A stretch of DNA of 64,000 nucleotides, from NCBI GenBank assembly GCA_900538555.1, contig UPYI01000009.1, forward strand, positions 62,001-126,000, in the 5' to 3' direction. Source of the stretch: an uncultured Porphyromonadaceae bacterium (GTDB lineage Bacteria; Bacteroidota; Bacteroidia; Bacteroidales; Barnesiellaceae). Below the pieces are notes generated by a model. The model had not been told where the DNA came from. It was given only the letters and a program-made list of their open reading frames with translations, and did no database searches. Within the stretch, counting starts at the first letter, position 1. The number at the start of each line of letters is the position of its first letter. Positions 44,540 through 53,793 of this stretch are shown here, in pieces. Position numbers and translations under genes: made by a program.

Positions 44540-45382
44540 ATGAAAATCAATTATGAAGTGCGTTACGCCGCACACCCCGAAGACGCAAAGCACTATGATA
44601 CAGCGCGTCTCAGAAAAGATTTCTTAGTTACAAACCTGATGGTCGCCGACGAGATCAATATGGTGTACACCATGTACGACCGTCTGATCGTCGGTGGTGC
44701 CGTACCCGTAAACGAAAAACTGGAACTGACTCCGATCGACCCATTGAAAGCCCCGTTCTTCCTGTGGAGAAGAGAGTTGGGTATCATCAATGTCGGTGGC
44801 GAAGGTATCGTAGAAGTGGAAGGCAAGAGCTACGAACTCGGTTACAAAGAAGCCCTCTATTTAGGTAAGGGCGACCGCAATGTTACATTCGTCAGCAAAG
44901 ACCCGTCGAAACCCGCCCATTTCTATTTCAACTCCGCATCGGCTCACTGCACCTACCCCGACCGGAAAATAACGAAAGCCGAAGCCGACGTGCTCGAACT
45001 CGGCTCACTCGAAGGCTCGAACCACCGTGTCATCAACCGTCTGATCGTTCAACAGGTGTTGCCCACCTGCCAGCTGCAAATGGGTATGACCGAACTCAAA
45101 CCGGGTAGCGTATGGAACACCATGCCGGCTCATACGCACAGCCGCCGCATGGAAGCCTACTTCTATTTCGAAGTGCCCGAAGATCAGGCAGTATGCCACT
45201 TCATGGGCGAAATGCAGGAAACCCGCCATATCTGGATGCACAACGAAGACGCGGTCATCTCGCCTACCTGGTCGATCCACTCGGCTTGCGCGACAAGCAA
45301 CTATACCTTCATTTGGGGTATGGCAGGAGAAAACCTCGATTACAGCGACATGGACACCAGCGCACCCACCGAAATGAAATAA
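44540..45382 (+). CDS. kduI: 5-keto-4-deoxyuronate isomerase
   Basis: 280 residues of the KduI family, a zinc-binding cupin. The metal site lies near 195-210 in NTMPAHTHSRRMEAYFYF, whose His and Glu are the usual ligands; a later His is in THMGEMQETRHIW-like context near 230-240. It isomerises 5-keto-4-deoxyuronate (from pectin or glycosaminoglycan lyases) to the diketo form used by KduD. It sits 11 bases before kduD. No lyase is in this window, so the uronate must come from enzymes encoded elsewhere. Confidence 0.95.
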   Translation: MKINYEVRYAAHPEDAKHYDTARLRKDFLVTNLMVADEINMVYTMYDRLIVGGAVPVNEKLELTPIDPLKAPFFLWRRELGIINVGGEGIVEVEGKSYELGYKEALYLGKGDRNVTFVSKDPSKPAHFYFNSASAHCTYPDRKITKAEADVLELGSLEGSNHRVINRLIVQQVLPTCQLQMGMTELKPGSVWNTMPAHTHSRRMEAYFYFEVPEDQAVCHFMGEMQETRHIWMHNEDAVISPTWSIHSACATSNYTFIWGMAGENLDYSDMDTSAPTEMK

Positions 45383-45392
45383 TCCCGTACAC

Positions 45393-46187
45393 ATGGAAGG
45401 AATACAACTGTTCGACCTGACCGGGAAAATCGCTTTGGTCACCGGTGCCACACACGGGCTGGGCATGGCAATGGCTGCGGCATTGGGTAAAGCCGGAGCG
45501 ACAGTAGTCGTAAACGGACGCAATGCCGAAAAACTGAACCATGCACTCGACGAATATGCCGCGATGGGGCTTACCGTCAAAGGATATGTAGCCGATGTCA
45601 CCAACGAGGCACAGGCAACCGCTTTGGTGAAAAAGATCAACGACGAAATCGGGCTGATCGATATTCTGGTCAATAACGCCGGTATCATCAAACGCATTCC
45701 GGCACAGGATATGTCGATCGACGAATGGCAGGATGTGCTGAATGTCGATCTCACCGGACCGTTCATCATGTCGAAAGCCGTATTCGAAGGAATGCGGCAA
45801 CTCGGCGGCGGAAAAATCATCAACGTCTGCTCCATGATGAGCGAAGTCGGACGCGATACCGTTTCGGCTTACGCCGCAGCCAAAGGCGGATTGAAGATGC
45901 TCACCCGCAATCTGGCTACCGAATGGGCTCGCTACAACATTCAGGTAAACGGCATAGGACCGGGCTACTTCGCCACTTCGCAAACCGCTCCGATACGGGT
46001 AGACGGACATCCGTTCAATGACTTTATCATCAAACGGACTCCGGCGATGCGCTGGGGAAACCCCGAAGATCTGGGAGGTGCAATCATCTTCCTTGCCTCT
46101 CATGCATCGGATTTCGTAAACGGGCAAGTCGTTTATGTAGACGGAGGCATTCTGGCTTCGTTAGGTAAAGCCGCCAACGAAGAATAA
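45393..46187 (+). CDS. kduD: 2-keto-3-deoxygluconate-forming SDR (KduD/gluconate 5-dehydrogenase type)
   Basis: 264 residues, a classical SDR: VTGATHGLGMAMA at 17-29, NNAG at 94-97, and catalytic Ser147, Tyr160 and Lys164 in YAAAK. FDLTGKIALVTG at the start is typical of KduD/Ga5DH. It reduces 2,5-diketo-3-deoxygluconate to 2-keto-3-deoxygluconate, which the kinase of the same operon then phosphorylates. The operon thus covers the full route from unsaturated uronate to KDPG cleavage. It ends at a strong terminator. Confidence 0.92.
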   Translation: MEGIQLFDLTGKIALVTGATHGLGMAMAAALGKAGATVVVNGRNAEKLNHALDEYAAMGLTVKGYVADVTNEAQATALVKKINDEIGLIDILVNNAGIIKRIPAQDMSIDEWQDVLNVDLTGPFIMSKAVFEGMRQLGGGKIINVCSMMSEVGRDTVSAYAAAKGGLKMLTRNLATEWARYNIQVNGIGPGYFATSQTAPIRVDGHPFNDFIIKRTPAMRWGNPEDLGGAIIFLASHASDFVNGQVVYVDGGILASLGKAANEE

Positions 46188-46210
46188 AGGCACAACTATC
46201 CGACACAATA

Positions 46211-46255
46211 CCGCGCCGGGGAACGTTTTCGGACGACATCCCGGCGCGGTCTCTT
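46211..46255 (+). terminator. Terminator of the kdg operon
   Basis: A perfect 10-base stem CCGCGCCGGG (46211-46220) with complement 46240-46249, followed by TCTCTTTT. Confidence 0.85.
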
Positions 46256-46314
46256 TTCAAATAAATAGCCTGTAAAAAGGATCGCAAGGAAATATGTAAT
46301 TTATCGGAAATAAG

Positions 46315-46322
46315 TATCTTTG
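46315..46322 (+). promoter_or_regulatory. -7 element for hydrolase-MurF-Ddl operon
   Basis: TATCTTTG, 36 bases before the ATG at 46359. It overlaps an alternative TTG start at 46320, which supports the later start. No good -33 is seen. Confidence 0.5.
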
Positions 46323-46358
46323 CAGACAAGAAGAACAAACAAAAACGTAACGCGGGTT

Positions 46359-47129
46359 ATGTTAGAAACGATAAAATTACACGGGGTAGACCTGCAATAT
46401 ACCGTCGAGGGCGAAGGACGCAACGTCATTCTCCTACACGGGTGGGGATGCAACCACACTACCATGCAACCGATAGAAGCGGCTCTCGTCCCCGGATTCA
46501 AAGTCTACAACATCGACTTCCCCGGATTCGGCGGCAGCAGTGTGCCGCCCGCCGTATGGGGCGTAGAAGAATATACCCGGCTCGTCGAAACATTTGTACA
46601 GACCCTGAACATAACCGATCCCATATTGATCGGCCACTCCTTCGGAGGTAGAGTATCCATACTTTATGCCTCGCGCAACACCGTACGGAAAGTCATTCTG
46701 GTCGATGCCGCCGGAGTAAAACCCAAGCGTCCGCTCAAATACTACCTGAAAGTATATTCGTTCAAACTCTCCAAACGGGTGCTGCCCTATATCCTCGGGA
46801 AAGAACGCGCAGCCCGGAGAATCGAAGAAAAACGCAGAAAAGCAGGATCGACCGACTACAACAACCTGACCGGAACCATGCGCGACATATTAGTGAAAGT
46901 CGTCAATGAAGACCTGCGTGCGGTCATGCCCCGCATCGCCTATCCTACCCTGCTGATCTGGGGGAAAAACGACACGGCTACTCCTCTCCGCGACGCCCGC
47001 ATCATGGAAAAACTGATTCCCGATGCCGGGTTGGTCACGTTCGACAATGCCGGGCATTTCAGTTTTCTGGACTGCCCCTACCTGTTCCGTTCCGTACTTC
47101 AAAACTTTTTAAACGAAGACCGTCTTTAA
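46359..47129 (+). CDS. Alpha/beta-fold hydrolase
   Basis: About 256 residues from MLETIKLHG. Oxyanion region LLHGWGCNHTTM near 28; nucleophile Ser in IGHSFGGR near 95; Asp in LLIWGKNDTATP near 205; His in DNAGHFSFL near 235. The triad is complete. The substrate is unknown. It overlaps nothing but is followed after 12 bases by the MurF-like gene and then by Ddl, so a role in cell-wall precursor handling is likely (hydrolysis or transfer of a peptide or ester). No signal peptide, so it is cytoplasmic. Confidence 0.88.
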   Translation: MLETIKLHGVDLQYTVEGEGRNVILLHGWGCNHTTMQPIEAALVPGFKVYNIDFPGFGGSSVPPAVWGVEEYTRLVETFVQTLNITDPILIGHSFGGRVSILYASRNTVRKVILVDAAGVKPKRPLKYYLKVYSFKLSKRVLPYILGKERAARRIEEKRRKAGSTDYNNLTGTMRDILVKVVNEDLRAVMPRIAYPTLLIWGKNDTATPLRDARIMEKLIPDAGLVTFDNAGHFSFLDCPYLFRSVLQNFLNEDRL

Positions 47130-47141
47130 CCGAATAAAACT

Positions 47142-48719
47142 ATGATATCGCAAGCCATTTCGATCGTGACCCTCTGCATACTGGTGTTCTACATCGGCAC
47201 TGCCACAAAACACGAATTGCAGATGATGCAACAGAACTCCTACCGCAACGACCGCTATTACCGTTGGCTGACCGGCAGCAAATCGCTATCGTCGATAAGC
47301 CGGCTTATCGACCTGTTCCTGCTGATCATGCTGTTCACCCGCTTTCCGGAAACGATCGTCGGAAGCATCGTATCGATCGTTCTGCTCATCAAAGCGATCA
47401 AAGAACTGCGCACCCAATACAAAAAGCCGCTGGTATTTACCCGCAGGGCTACCCGGCTCTACATCGCCTGTCTCGTCGTCACGGCACTCCTTGCCGTCGG
47501 CGGATGCCTGCTCCTCACCCCGTCGCTTTATTGGGCAATACGCCTGCTCATGCTCTCGGCTGTACTTTCGCCCGCTATCATCCTGTTCGCCAACCTGCTG
47601 ATGAAGCCGATCGAAAAATCGATCAACCGCGGATTCTATAACGAAGCAAAAAAAATACTGAGTCAGATGCCCGAACTGACGATCATCGGTGTTACGGGCA
47701 GCTACGGAAAGACCAGCACGAAACATTACCTCTATCGCATACTCTCCGAAAAATACAACGTCATCATGACTCCCGGAAGTTTCAACACGCCCATGGGTGT
47801 CATCCGGACCGTACGCGAACAGATGAAGCCCTACTACAACATCTTCATCGTGGAAATGGGAGCCAAACAAATCGGAGACATCAAAGAGATCTGCGACCTG
47901 GTATGCCCTACGATCGGTATCGTGACCGCCGTAGGCGAACAACACCTCGAATCGTTCAAGACGATCGAAAACGTACAACGCACCAAATTCGAACTGATCG
48001 ACGCATTGCCTGCCGACGGATTAGCCGTTATCAACAACGACTTCCCGTACATCGCCAACCGGGCAGTATCCCACGTACCGGTACGGCGTTACGCATTGGA
48101 GAAGAGTGACGCGACCGACTACCACATCGAAGATATTACCTACGGCACGGAGGACACCCGGTTTACCGTCGTAGGAGGCGGAGAACGGATAGAACTGACC
48201 ACCAAACTGATCGGCGACTGCAATCTTTCGAATCTGATGGCAGCAGTCATCGTCGCACGGCATCTCGACGTTCCGGTATCCTCGATACAGTACGGGGTAA
48301 GCCGCATCGAACAGGTGGAACACCGGCTGAACATGAAACGGACACCCGGCGGCATCTCGATCATCGACGACGCTTTCAACTCCAACCCCGACGGTTCGCG
48401 AATGGCACTCGATGTGCTCCGCCGCATCCGTACGGGCAAACGCATCGTCATCACTCCGGGTATGATCGAACTCGGTGAAAAACAGGAATACTACAACCGG
48501 AAATTCGGAGAACAACTGGCTACCGCCTGCGACTACGTCATGGTCGTCGGAGAATACAACCGCGCAGCGATTCTCGCCGGATTGGAAGAAGGCGGCATGA
48601 ACGCCGATTCCATATTCATTGCCGATACCTTCCGGCAAGCCCAGCAACGATTGCAACAAATCGCCGGAGCGGGCGACGTAGTGCTTTACGAAAACGACCT
48701 GCCCGACACATTCAAATAG
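47142..48719 (+). CDS. Membrane-anchored MurF-like Mur ligase
   Basis: 525 residues. The first about 170 contain four or five hydrophobic segments (SIVTLCILVFYIG, LFLLIMLF, YIACLVVTALLAVGG, LMLSAVLSPAIILFA). The cytosolic Mur ligase domain follows: P-loop GVTGSYGKTSTKH near 183, FNTPMG, VEMGA, EQHLESF, DAFNSNPDGSRMAL and a C-terminal Rossmann domain. MurF adds D-Ala-D-Ala to the UDP-MurNAc tripeptide, but the housekeeping enzyme has no membrane part and lies in the division cluster, so this is a second, specialised Mur ligase. The Ddl gene follows by 63 bases, which suggests that it uses that enzyme's dipeptide. The acceptor is unknown. Confidence 0.9.
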   Translation: MISQAISIVTLCILVFYIGTATKHELQMMQQNSYRNDRYYRWLTGSKSLSSISRLIDLFLLIMLFTRFPETIVGSIVSIVLLIKAIKELRTQYKKPLVFTRRATRLYIACLVVTALLAVGGCLLLTPSLYWAIRLLMLSAVLSPAIILFANLLMKPIEKSINRGFYNEAKKILSQMPELTIIGVTGSYGKTSTKHYLYRILSEKYNVIMTPGSFNTPMGVIRTVREQMKPYYNIFIVEMGAKQIGDIKEICDLVCPTIGIVTAVGEQHLESFKTIENVQRTKFELIDALPADGLAVINNDFPYIANRAVSHVPVRRYALEKSDATDYHIEDITYGTEDTRFTVVGGGERIELTTKLIGDCNLSNLMAAVIVARHLDVPVSSIQYGVSRIEQVEHRLNMKRTPGGISIIDDAFNSNPDGSRMALDVLRRIRTGKRIVITPGMIELGEKQEYYNRKFGEQLATACDYVMVVGEYNRAAILAGLEEGGMNADSIFIADTFRQAQQRLQQIAGAGDVVLYENDLPDTFK

Positions 48720-48782
48720 ACCGAACAGCCGCGCCGGAATTTTTCGGCACGGCAATAACCAACAGATAGAAACAAGACAATT

Positions 48783-49964
48783 ATGAAAACAAGAATCGGA
48801 GTATTCTTCGGAGGACGCTCTACCGAACACGAAATTTCCGTCCTCTCGGCACTGCAAGCCATCAACGCATTCAACAAAGACAAATACGAAATCACCCCCA
48901 TATATATTACGAAGCAAGGCAAATGGTTCAGCGGGAAAGCCCTGCTCGATGTAAGCAATTACAAAAATATGGAGGCGCTGCAAAAAGTATGCGAAGAGGT
49001 GTACATGATTCCCGAATACGGAGACTACAACCTCTATAAGAAACACAAGCCGATGTTCGGCAGCGCCGTACTCACTACTCTCGACGTAGTGATCCCCGTA
49101 CTGCACGGCAGCAACGGCGAGGACGGCATCTTCGAGGGCGTGCTCGAAACCATCGGCATACCGTATGCCGGATGCAACACGCTGGCTTCGGCAAACGGTA
49201 TGGACAAGATCACGATGAAAATGGTGATGCAGTCGAGCGGCATCCCCATCGTCGATTACGTATGGTTCACCGACAAACAGTGGTACACGCAACGCGAAAA
49301 ACTCATTGCCGAGATCGAAGAGAAAATAGGTTATCCCGTCATCGTGAAACCCGCCAATCTCGGTTCGAGCGTAGGAATCTCCCACGCCGACAATCGGGAA
49401 GAATTGATCGCCAAAGTAGAAGTAGCGGAACAATACTCCACACGCATCGTCATCGAAGACATGGTCGAAGAGCTGAAAGAGATCAACTGCTCGGTACTGG
49501 GCGACTGCGACGACTACCGCCCGTCGGTGTGCGAAGAACCGATCAAAAGCGGCGACATCCTCACATACGAAGACAAATACATGGGTGGCAGCAAATCGGC
49601 GAAAGGTATGCAAGCCTCGCAGAAACGCATTCCCGCCGATCTGTGTCCCGAAGATACCGAACGCATACAGTTCCTTGCCGGTGAAACATTCCGGGTACTC
49701 TCCTGCCACGGAGTTGCCCGCATCGACTTCATCATCGACCGCAAGACGGGCAAGATCTACGTAAACGAAATCAATACCATTCCCGGATCGCTTTCGTTCT
49801 ATCTATGGGAAGCCTCCGGCATACCGTTCGATAAACTCATGGACACATTGGTGAACCTCGCTTTGAAACGCAAACGCGAATCAGGTATGAAAACCGTAAG
49901 CTACGACCAGAACATTTTCAATCTGGGCAAAGGTATAAAAGGCGGTAAAACCGGTATTAAATAA
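48783..49964 (+). CDS. ddl: D-alanine--D-alanine ligase-type ATP-grasp enzyme
   Basis: 393 residues with the Ddl plan: GVFFGGRSTEHEISVLSA at the start, PVLHGSNGEDGIFEGVLE near 105, VKPANLGSSVGISHADN near 195-211, and the ATP/Mg motif NEINTIPGSLSFYLWEASG near 337-355. It joins two D-amino acids using ATP. The length exceeds that of the common Ddl by about 50-80 residues, and the EINTIPGSL form suggests a Ddl variant whose second substrate should be checked. The operon partner MurF-like ligase would use the product. It ends at a strong hairpin, then a family 1 array. Confidence 0.9.
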   Translation: MKTRIGVFFGGRSTEHEISVLSALQAINAFNKDKYEITPIYITKQGKWFSGKALLDVSNYKNMEALQKVCEEVYMIPEYGDYNLYKKHKPMFGSAVLTTLDVVIPVLHGSNGEDGIFEGVLETIGIPYAGCNTLASANGMDKITMKMVMQSSGIPIVDYVWFTDKQWYTQREKLIAEIEEKIGYPVIVKPANLGSSVGISHADNREELIAKVEVAEQYSTRIVIEDMVEELKEINCSVLGDCDDYRPSVCEEPIKSGDILTYEDKYMGGSKSAKGMQASQKRIPADLCPEDTERIQFLAGETFRVLSCHGVARIDFIIDRKTGKIYVNEINTIPGSLSFYLWEASGIPFDKLMDTLVNLALKRKRESGMKTVSYDQNIFNLGKGIKGGKTGIK

Positions 49965-49990
49965 CCGCAAACACATTACATGCAACATAA

Positions 49991-50033
49991 CGGAAGGGAG
50001 TGTATCGGAGTAAATTCCGATTACTCCCTTCCG
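49991..50033 (+). terminator. Long hairpin after ddl
   Basis: Arms 49991-50008 and 50016-50033 pair over 17 positions with one bulge, closing on a short loop. Only CATATAAAA follows, so the T run is poor, but the stem is strong. Confidence 0.7.
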
Positions 50034-50046
50034 CATATAAAAATCA

Positions 50047-50190
50047 AACGTTTTCGATAGCCGAGAGCAGAGCCGAACTCGTTCGAGCTATGCCGAGGCA
50101 AGAAAAGGTGCATGCAATGAACTTTTCGACAGCCGAGAGCAGAGCCGAATTTATTCGGGCTATGCCGAAGCGAGAAAAGATGCATGAATA
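50047..50190 (+). repeat. Family 1 repeat array, two units
   Basis: Two units, each with AACGTTTTCGATAGCC or CTTTTCGACAGCC, GAGAGCAGAGCCGAA and TATGCCGAGGC/AGCGAGAAAAG. Same direction as ddl and the RRM gene. Confidence 0.9.
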
Positions 50191-50230
50191 TAAACAATGC
50201 AACAATCCGATAAAAAAAAACGGAAAATAC

Positions 50231-50260
50231 TTGTATATCCGATTTTTATGGTTTAATTTG
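50231..50260 (+). promoter_or_regulatory. Promoter of RRM gene
   Basis: TTG (50231-50233), 19 bases, TTAATTTG (50253-50260), one base off the TAnnTTTG form. Confidence 0.5.
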
Positions 50261-50266
50261 CAGGTG

Positions 50267-50455
50267 CAATCAAAGAAAAGATTCTGCGCTTACAAGACGG
50301 ATGTACTTCTAACCCGGCTTATCACCGGGTGAAATTTCTCTATTACTAAGTTCATAAGCTCCTTTTATTGCCGCCTGCCTACCGGACGAAACTGAGGTTT
50401 CCACCAAGGGCGGAGAGTTTTCCCTAATTATTATTTATCTATAACCTATTTTCTT
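50267..50455 (+). other. Long structured leader of RRM gene
   Basis: About 190 bases of leader if the promoter above is right. It contains a small hairpin (CCCGG near 50315 with CCGGG near 50326) and a longer possible stem from GCCGCC to GGCGGA in the second half, closing around GAGGTTTCCACC. Such leaders may control the mRNA of an RNA-binding protein by autoregulation; this is an inference. Confidence 0.35.
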
Positions 50456-50701
50456 ATGAACATTTACATCGGAAACCTCAATTATGGGGTTAAAGAAAAC
50501 GAACTCCAAACACTTTTAGAAGGATTCGGTTCTGTGGATTCCGTAAAAATCATCATGGATCGCGAAAGCGGTCGTTCCAAAGGTTTCGGCTTCATTGAGA
50601 TGCCAAACGAAGAGGAAGCCCGTCGCGCAATCGAAGAGCTTGCCGGAAAAGAATTCGCCGGACGCACTATCGTTATCAAAGAAGCCCGACCCAGAGCCTA
50701 A
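50456..50701 (+). CDS. RRM-domain RNA-binding protein
   Basis: 81 residues, one complete RRM: RNP2 IYIGNL at 3-8 and RNP1 KGFGFIEM near 41-48, with the aromatic residues that stack on RNA. It ends almost at the domain, with only EARPRA as tail. Such small glycine-poor RRM proteins are common in Bacteroidota and act as global RNA-binding proteins or chaperones. The gene is monocistronic, with a long leader and a strong terminator. Confidence 0.93.
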   Translation: MNIYIGNLNYGVKENELQTLLEGFGSVDSVKIIMDRESGRSKGFGFIEMPNEEEARRAIEELAGKEFAGRTIVIKEARPRA

Positions 50702-50727
50702 GACAATAAACGGCTGTCAGAAAGTAT

Positions 50728-50770
50728 AAGGGGCTATGTCGAAAATGAATTTTTTTCGATGTCGCCCCTT
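50728..50770 (+). terminator. Terminator of RRM gene, family 2 hairpin
   Basis: AAGGGGC (50728-50734) pairs with GCCCCTT (50764-50770); inner pairs extend the stem. TTCTGCG follows, and then the family 2 tail. Confidence 0.8.
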
Positions 50771-50900
50771 TTCTGCGCGTCAGAATATCTAAGACGCAAG
50801 ACATGAGGATGAGAACGACAGGGGCTTACCAACATAAACGACTTAGTCCGAACCCCAATGACAGACAGCAGATTGGACATGACAGTACATCGTCTTTGCT
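50771..50900 (+). repeat. Family 2 repeat tail
   Basis: AGAATATCTAAGACGCAAG, AACGACTTAGTCCGAA and GATTGGACATGACAGTACATCG-type blocks, closely matching 1714-1852. The tail has the same relation to its hairpin. Confidence 0.7.
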
Positions 50901-50927
50901 TTTCGACTCCGCCATGCCCTCCAAATT

Positions 50928-50976
50928 AAAGGGAGGGTCTCCTCTTGCCTATCGGCTTCGAGTCCACCCTCCCTTT
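50928..50976. terminator. Terminator for fimbriae-like operon
   Basis: An 11-base stem, AAAGGGAGGGT (50928-50938) with its complement at 50966-50976, and A/T runs on both sides. It lies 23 bases beyond the stop of the minus-strand gene at 51000. Confidence 0.8.
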
Positions 50977-50999
50977 TAGATTTATCGTTTATATCCTGC

Positions 51000-52880
51000 T
51001 TATTGGGTAACGACTTCCCATTTCAAATTACCACCATCGATGATTTCCTGATATCCGGATGCCGGTTCATAAACGCTCCGGGTTACATGGTTGTAAGCCT
51101 TACCGCTGAACTTTCCTCCATTGACAATCACGCTACCGGATTCATAACCGGCATCGTTGTCGCCCGATACGACCGCACTGTTACCTTCGGCTAAACCGCC
51201 CGACCAATCATTGGCTCCTGAGAATTCCCCGCCATTAATCGTTACTTCCGCGCCGCTGCTGATATAAACCGGGTAGAATGCATCTCTTTTCCCCGGAGTG
51301 TTCTCCGTATAATATTTGCCGCCATTAATCACAGCCCTTGCGCCTTCCTCAACAGAAACGGCTCCTTGAATACCTTTCACCTCACAATCGTTGATTTCGA
51401 TTTCCGAACCGAACAGACGCATAGCATAAGCCCAATTCCTACCGTTATTCGCATTTGTGGAGGTAGATTCGAAATAGCTGTTGATAAGCGTAACCTTTCC
51501 GGTATTGGCACCGCCGCGTCCCATTCCGCAGAGCGTAAACTCACCCGATACGATATGCGCATCCTTTATCGTCACATTGGCATCGTTCCAATAGGATATG
51601 GCAGAAGAATTGTAGGGTTCAACAGTACTATGCCAATGGAATTGGGGATCATTGATCAGCGTAACGCCTTCGATCAAACAATCACCGCCTGTGACATGAA
51701 TCAGCGATTTGTGTTTGTGATTATTCCCGTCGACAGTCAGCCCGCTATGGTCTTCTTGCGTATTGTCAAGAACACCTGTACCGATCAGGGTAATGCCGTT
51801 TTCTGCCGTAATCCGGTTCTCATTACCGAGTTGTACCGTTTTGTTTTCTTGAATTTCGATCGTTTTATGCACCGAAAAAGTAAGCTCTTCGACCGTATTC
51901 TCCGAGAGATTGATATCGGATGCCACGCTGATGTTGGTCACCGTCGGATCGGACAAAGCCGCAATCAGTTCATCTGCATTGTCTACACTGACAATTACCG
52001 GAATATCGGGCGTTTCAAAACCCGGTTCGATCGTAACGGCAAACACACCCAGTTTAGTCAGCAGGTTACCCGAGACATTGGTGCGGTAGTTACGACGAAT
52101 AGGAATGTTCTTGAAATCGTTGTTGGTCGTAATCTCGTTTTCGCCGTTCAGGAATGTAATCGCGAAATCGGCAAGCGCAGCCTCTTCGACAGGTGCCCAG
52201 ATGTAATCGACCGTAAGATCGCCCTCGGCACTGAGGACGTCGGCAGTATATTCCACCGGAGCTGTTGCCTCACCGACAAGCGCAGTCTTGGCATTGAACG
52301 AAGTCGGGAGAGCCTGGAACGCCACTTTCACCTGCGTAGGTTTCAACGCCTGATCGGGAATAAGCGCGATGTCGTCGGTCTTCACATTCAATTGACCGAA
52401 CGGACGGTGAAGCGAGATTCTTTCTGCAAACGCCCCGGTCACAGTATAATCGGTCAGCGTACCGGTGAAAGCGTCGAACTCATCGTTATTACCGACATAG
52501 TTGCCTTTTACCGTAATGTTAGTCAGATCGCCCGTGTTGTAGTGGTTGTCTTCATTATTTGCCGAGCAGTCAGCCCAGAACACGAAATCATACGTCTGCG
52601 AAGCGACTAAACGAAGATTGAATGTCGCAGTATTCCCGGTTACGGTCGCTTTCTGCTGTTCTCCGTAGGGTTGTCCACCCCGATAAATTTGAAGCAGGCA
52701 ACGGTCGATTTTCGTTCCGCCACCGAAATCATCTGCCGTAGCACGCATCGGTACCCCTGCCGGAATAGCTACGGTAATCGTTTGTGTTGTCGAGGAATCG
52801 ACTACGAATGTCTCCTCCTGACAAGCCGAGAGAGTCAATACAAGACCCGCTGTCAATAAGAAAAACTTATTCATCCTCAT
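51000..52880 (-). CDS. DUF6562-like lipoprotein with parallel beta-helix
   Basis: 626 residues with a lipoprotein signal (LTLSAC). Residues about 30-300 resemble the DUF6562 fimbrillin-like module, with YDFVFWADCSANNEDNHY and RISLHRPFGQLNVKTDD. The second half, about 320-600, is a right-handed parallel beta-helix with short repeats (NRITAENGITLIGTGVLD, HIVSGEFTLCGMGRGG, EVTINGGEFSGAND, SVIVNGGKFSG), a fold common in surface adhesins and glycan-binding proteins. It is the last of three DUF6562 paralogues in the operon, and the only one with such a helix, so it may be the tip or adhesive subunit. The function is inferred from the fold only. Confidence 0.82.
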   Translation of the reverse strand: MRMNKFFLLTAGLVLTLSACQEETFVVDSSTTQTITVAIPAGVPMRATADDFGGGTKIDRCLLQIYRGGQPYGEQQKATVTGNTATFNLRLVASQTYDFVFWADCSANNEDNHYNTGDLTNITVKGNYVGNNDEFDAFTGTLTDYTVTGAFAERISLHRPFGQLNVKTDDIALIPDQALKPTQVKVAFQALPTSFNAKTALVGEATAPVEYTADVLSAEGDLTVDYIWAPVEEAALADFAITFLNGENEITTNNDFKNIPIRRNYRTNVSGNLLTKLGVFAVTIEPGFETPDIPVIVSVDNADELIAALSDPTVTNISVASDINLSENTVEELTFSVHKTIEIQENKTVQLGNENRITAENGITLIGTGVLDNTQEDHSGLTVDGNNHKHKSLIHVTGGDCLIEGVTLINDPQFHWHSTVEPYNSSAISYWNDANVTIKDAHIVSGEFTLCGMGRGGANTGKVTLINSYFESTSTNANNGRNWAYAMRLFGSEIEINDCEVKGIQGAVSVEEGARAVINGGKYYTENTPGKRDAFYPVYISSGAEVTINGGEFSGANDWSGGLAEGNSAVVSGDNDAGYESGSVIVNGGKFSGKAYNHVTRSVYEPASGYQEIIDGGNLKWEVVTQ

Positions 52881-52995
52881 AATAACATAGATTTTAGTTA
52901 ATATTTATAATCTAATTAAAAATCTCATTTATCAGGGCAATACCGGTTGGCATATACACAATACCGGAATTTCATTATATTATATTATATTCCAC

Positions 52996-53781
52996 TCATT
53001 CGAACGTTGCCTGTATATTGGTTCTGAAATTCGGTTGCAACGGCACTGCATCGAGCCCTTTGGTCACCGTTCCTCTGTCATCGCTCACCGTAACCGTCAC
53101 ACCCACAGGTGTATCGGCATCGGAAGGTACGAACAGAAAATCTTCACAAACGACAGCAGATCCGGCAACGACAGACGGATACGATAGCGTTATCTCCTCC
53201 GGAACGGAACTCTCTCCGCTCGCCACGTCGTAACAGGTCGGGGCATTGCGATAGACAACCGAAACCGTTTTATCTCCAATGGCGAACTCCGAGGTATTCT
53301 GTACGGTCAGTTTTGCCAACGGACGCACAAGCGTGACCGGTATTCCGCCGCCATTCCATGTCACCCCGGTTTTGACGCAGGCAAAGGCATCGCGGTCGTC
53401 TGCGACAGAAGTAGTGCGATTTACGGTAACACGGCGCAGATCGGTGGTCGTATAATGCCCCTTGCCATAATCTGCCCAAAACAAGAAATCATAGTCGCCC
53501 GGCACCAACCGGATTTCGATCGTCGCTGCGGCAAGCGATCCGTTCGCGGTCGTGTGCAATACACAACGGGGATTGGCATCGCGCGTCCAGGCTTCGCAGG
53601 TATAGACCAGCATCGCATCTCCATTTGCCCGGGTCACTTTCTTCGGGGCGGGCGTACTCTCCAATGCGCTTTCGGAACGCAACGAGATCACCCCGCATAC
53701 CGGTATCGGAGCGGGTTCCGTATCCGTGCCGCAACCGGCAAGAACGGCAAGTGCAAGAAACAGGAAGTATATCTTTTTCAT
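52996..53781 (-). CDS. DUF6562-like fimbrillin lipoprotein
   Basis: 261 residues, lipoprotein signal with LAVLAGC. It has the core of its neighbours: YDFLFWADYGKGHYTTTDLR near 105-125 and VTLVRPLAKLTVQNTS near 160-175, so these are paralogues. There is no second domain. Probably a pilus-like or surface subunit. It lies 115 bases upstream of the beta-helix gene, and its stop and start spacing to the other neighbour is 12 bases. Confidence 0.8.
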   Translation of the reverse strand: MKKIYFLFLALAVLAGCGTDTEPAPIPVCGVISLRSESALESTPAPKKVTRANGDAMLVYTCEAWTRDANPRCVLHTTANGSLAAATIEIRLVPGDYDFLFWADYGKGHYTTTDLRRVTVNRTTSVADDRDAFACVKTGVTWNGGGIPVTLVRPLAKLTVQNTSEFAIGDKTVSVVYRNAPTCYDVASGESSVPEEITLSYPSVVAGSAVVCEDFLFVPSDADTPVGVTVTVSDDRGTVTKGLDAVPLQPNFRTNIQATFE

Positions 53782-53793
53782 TCCAATATCGTT

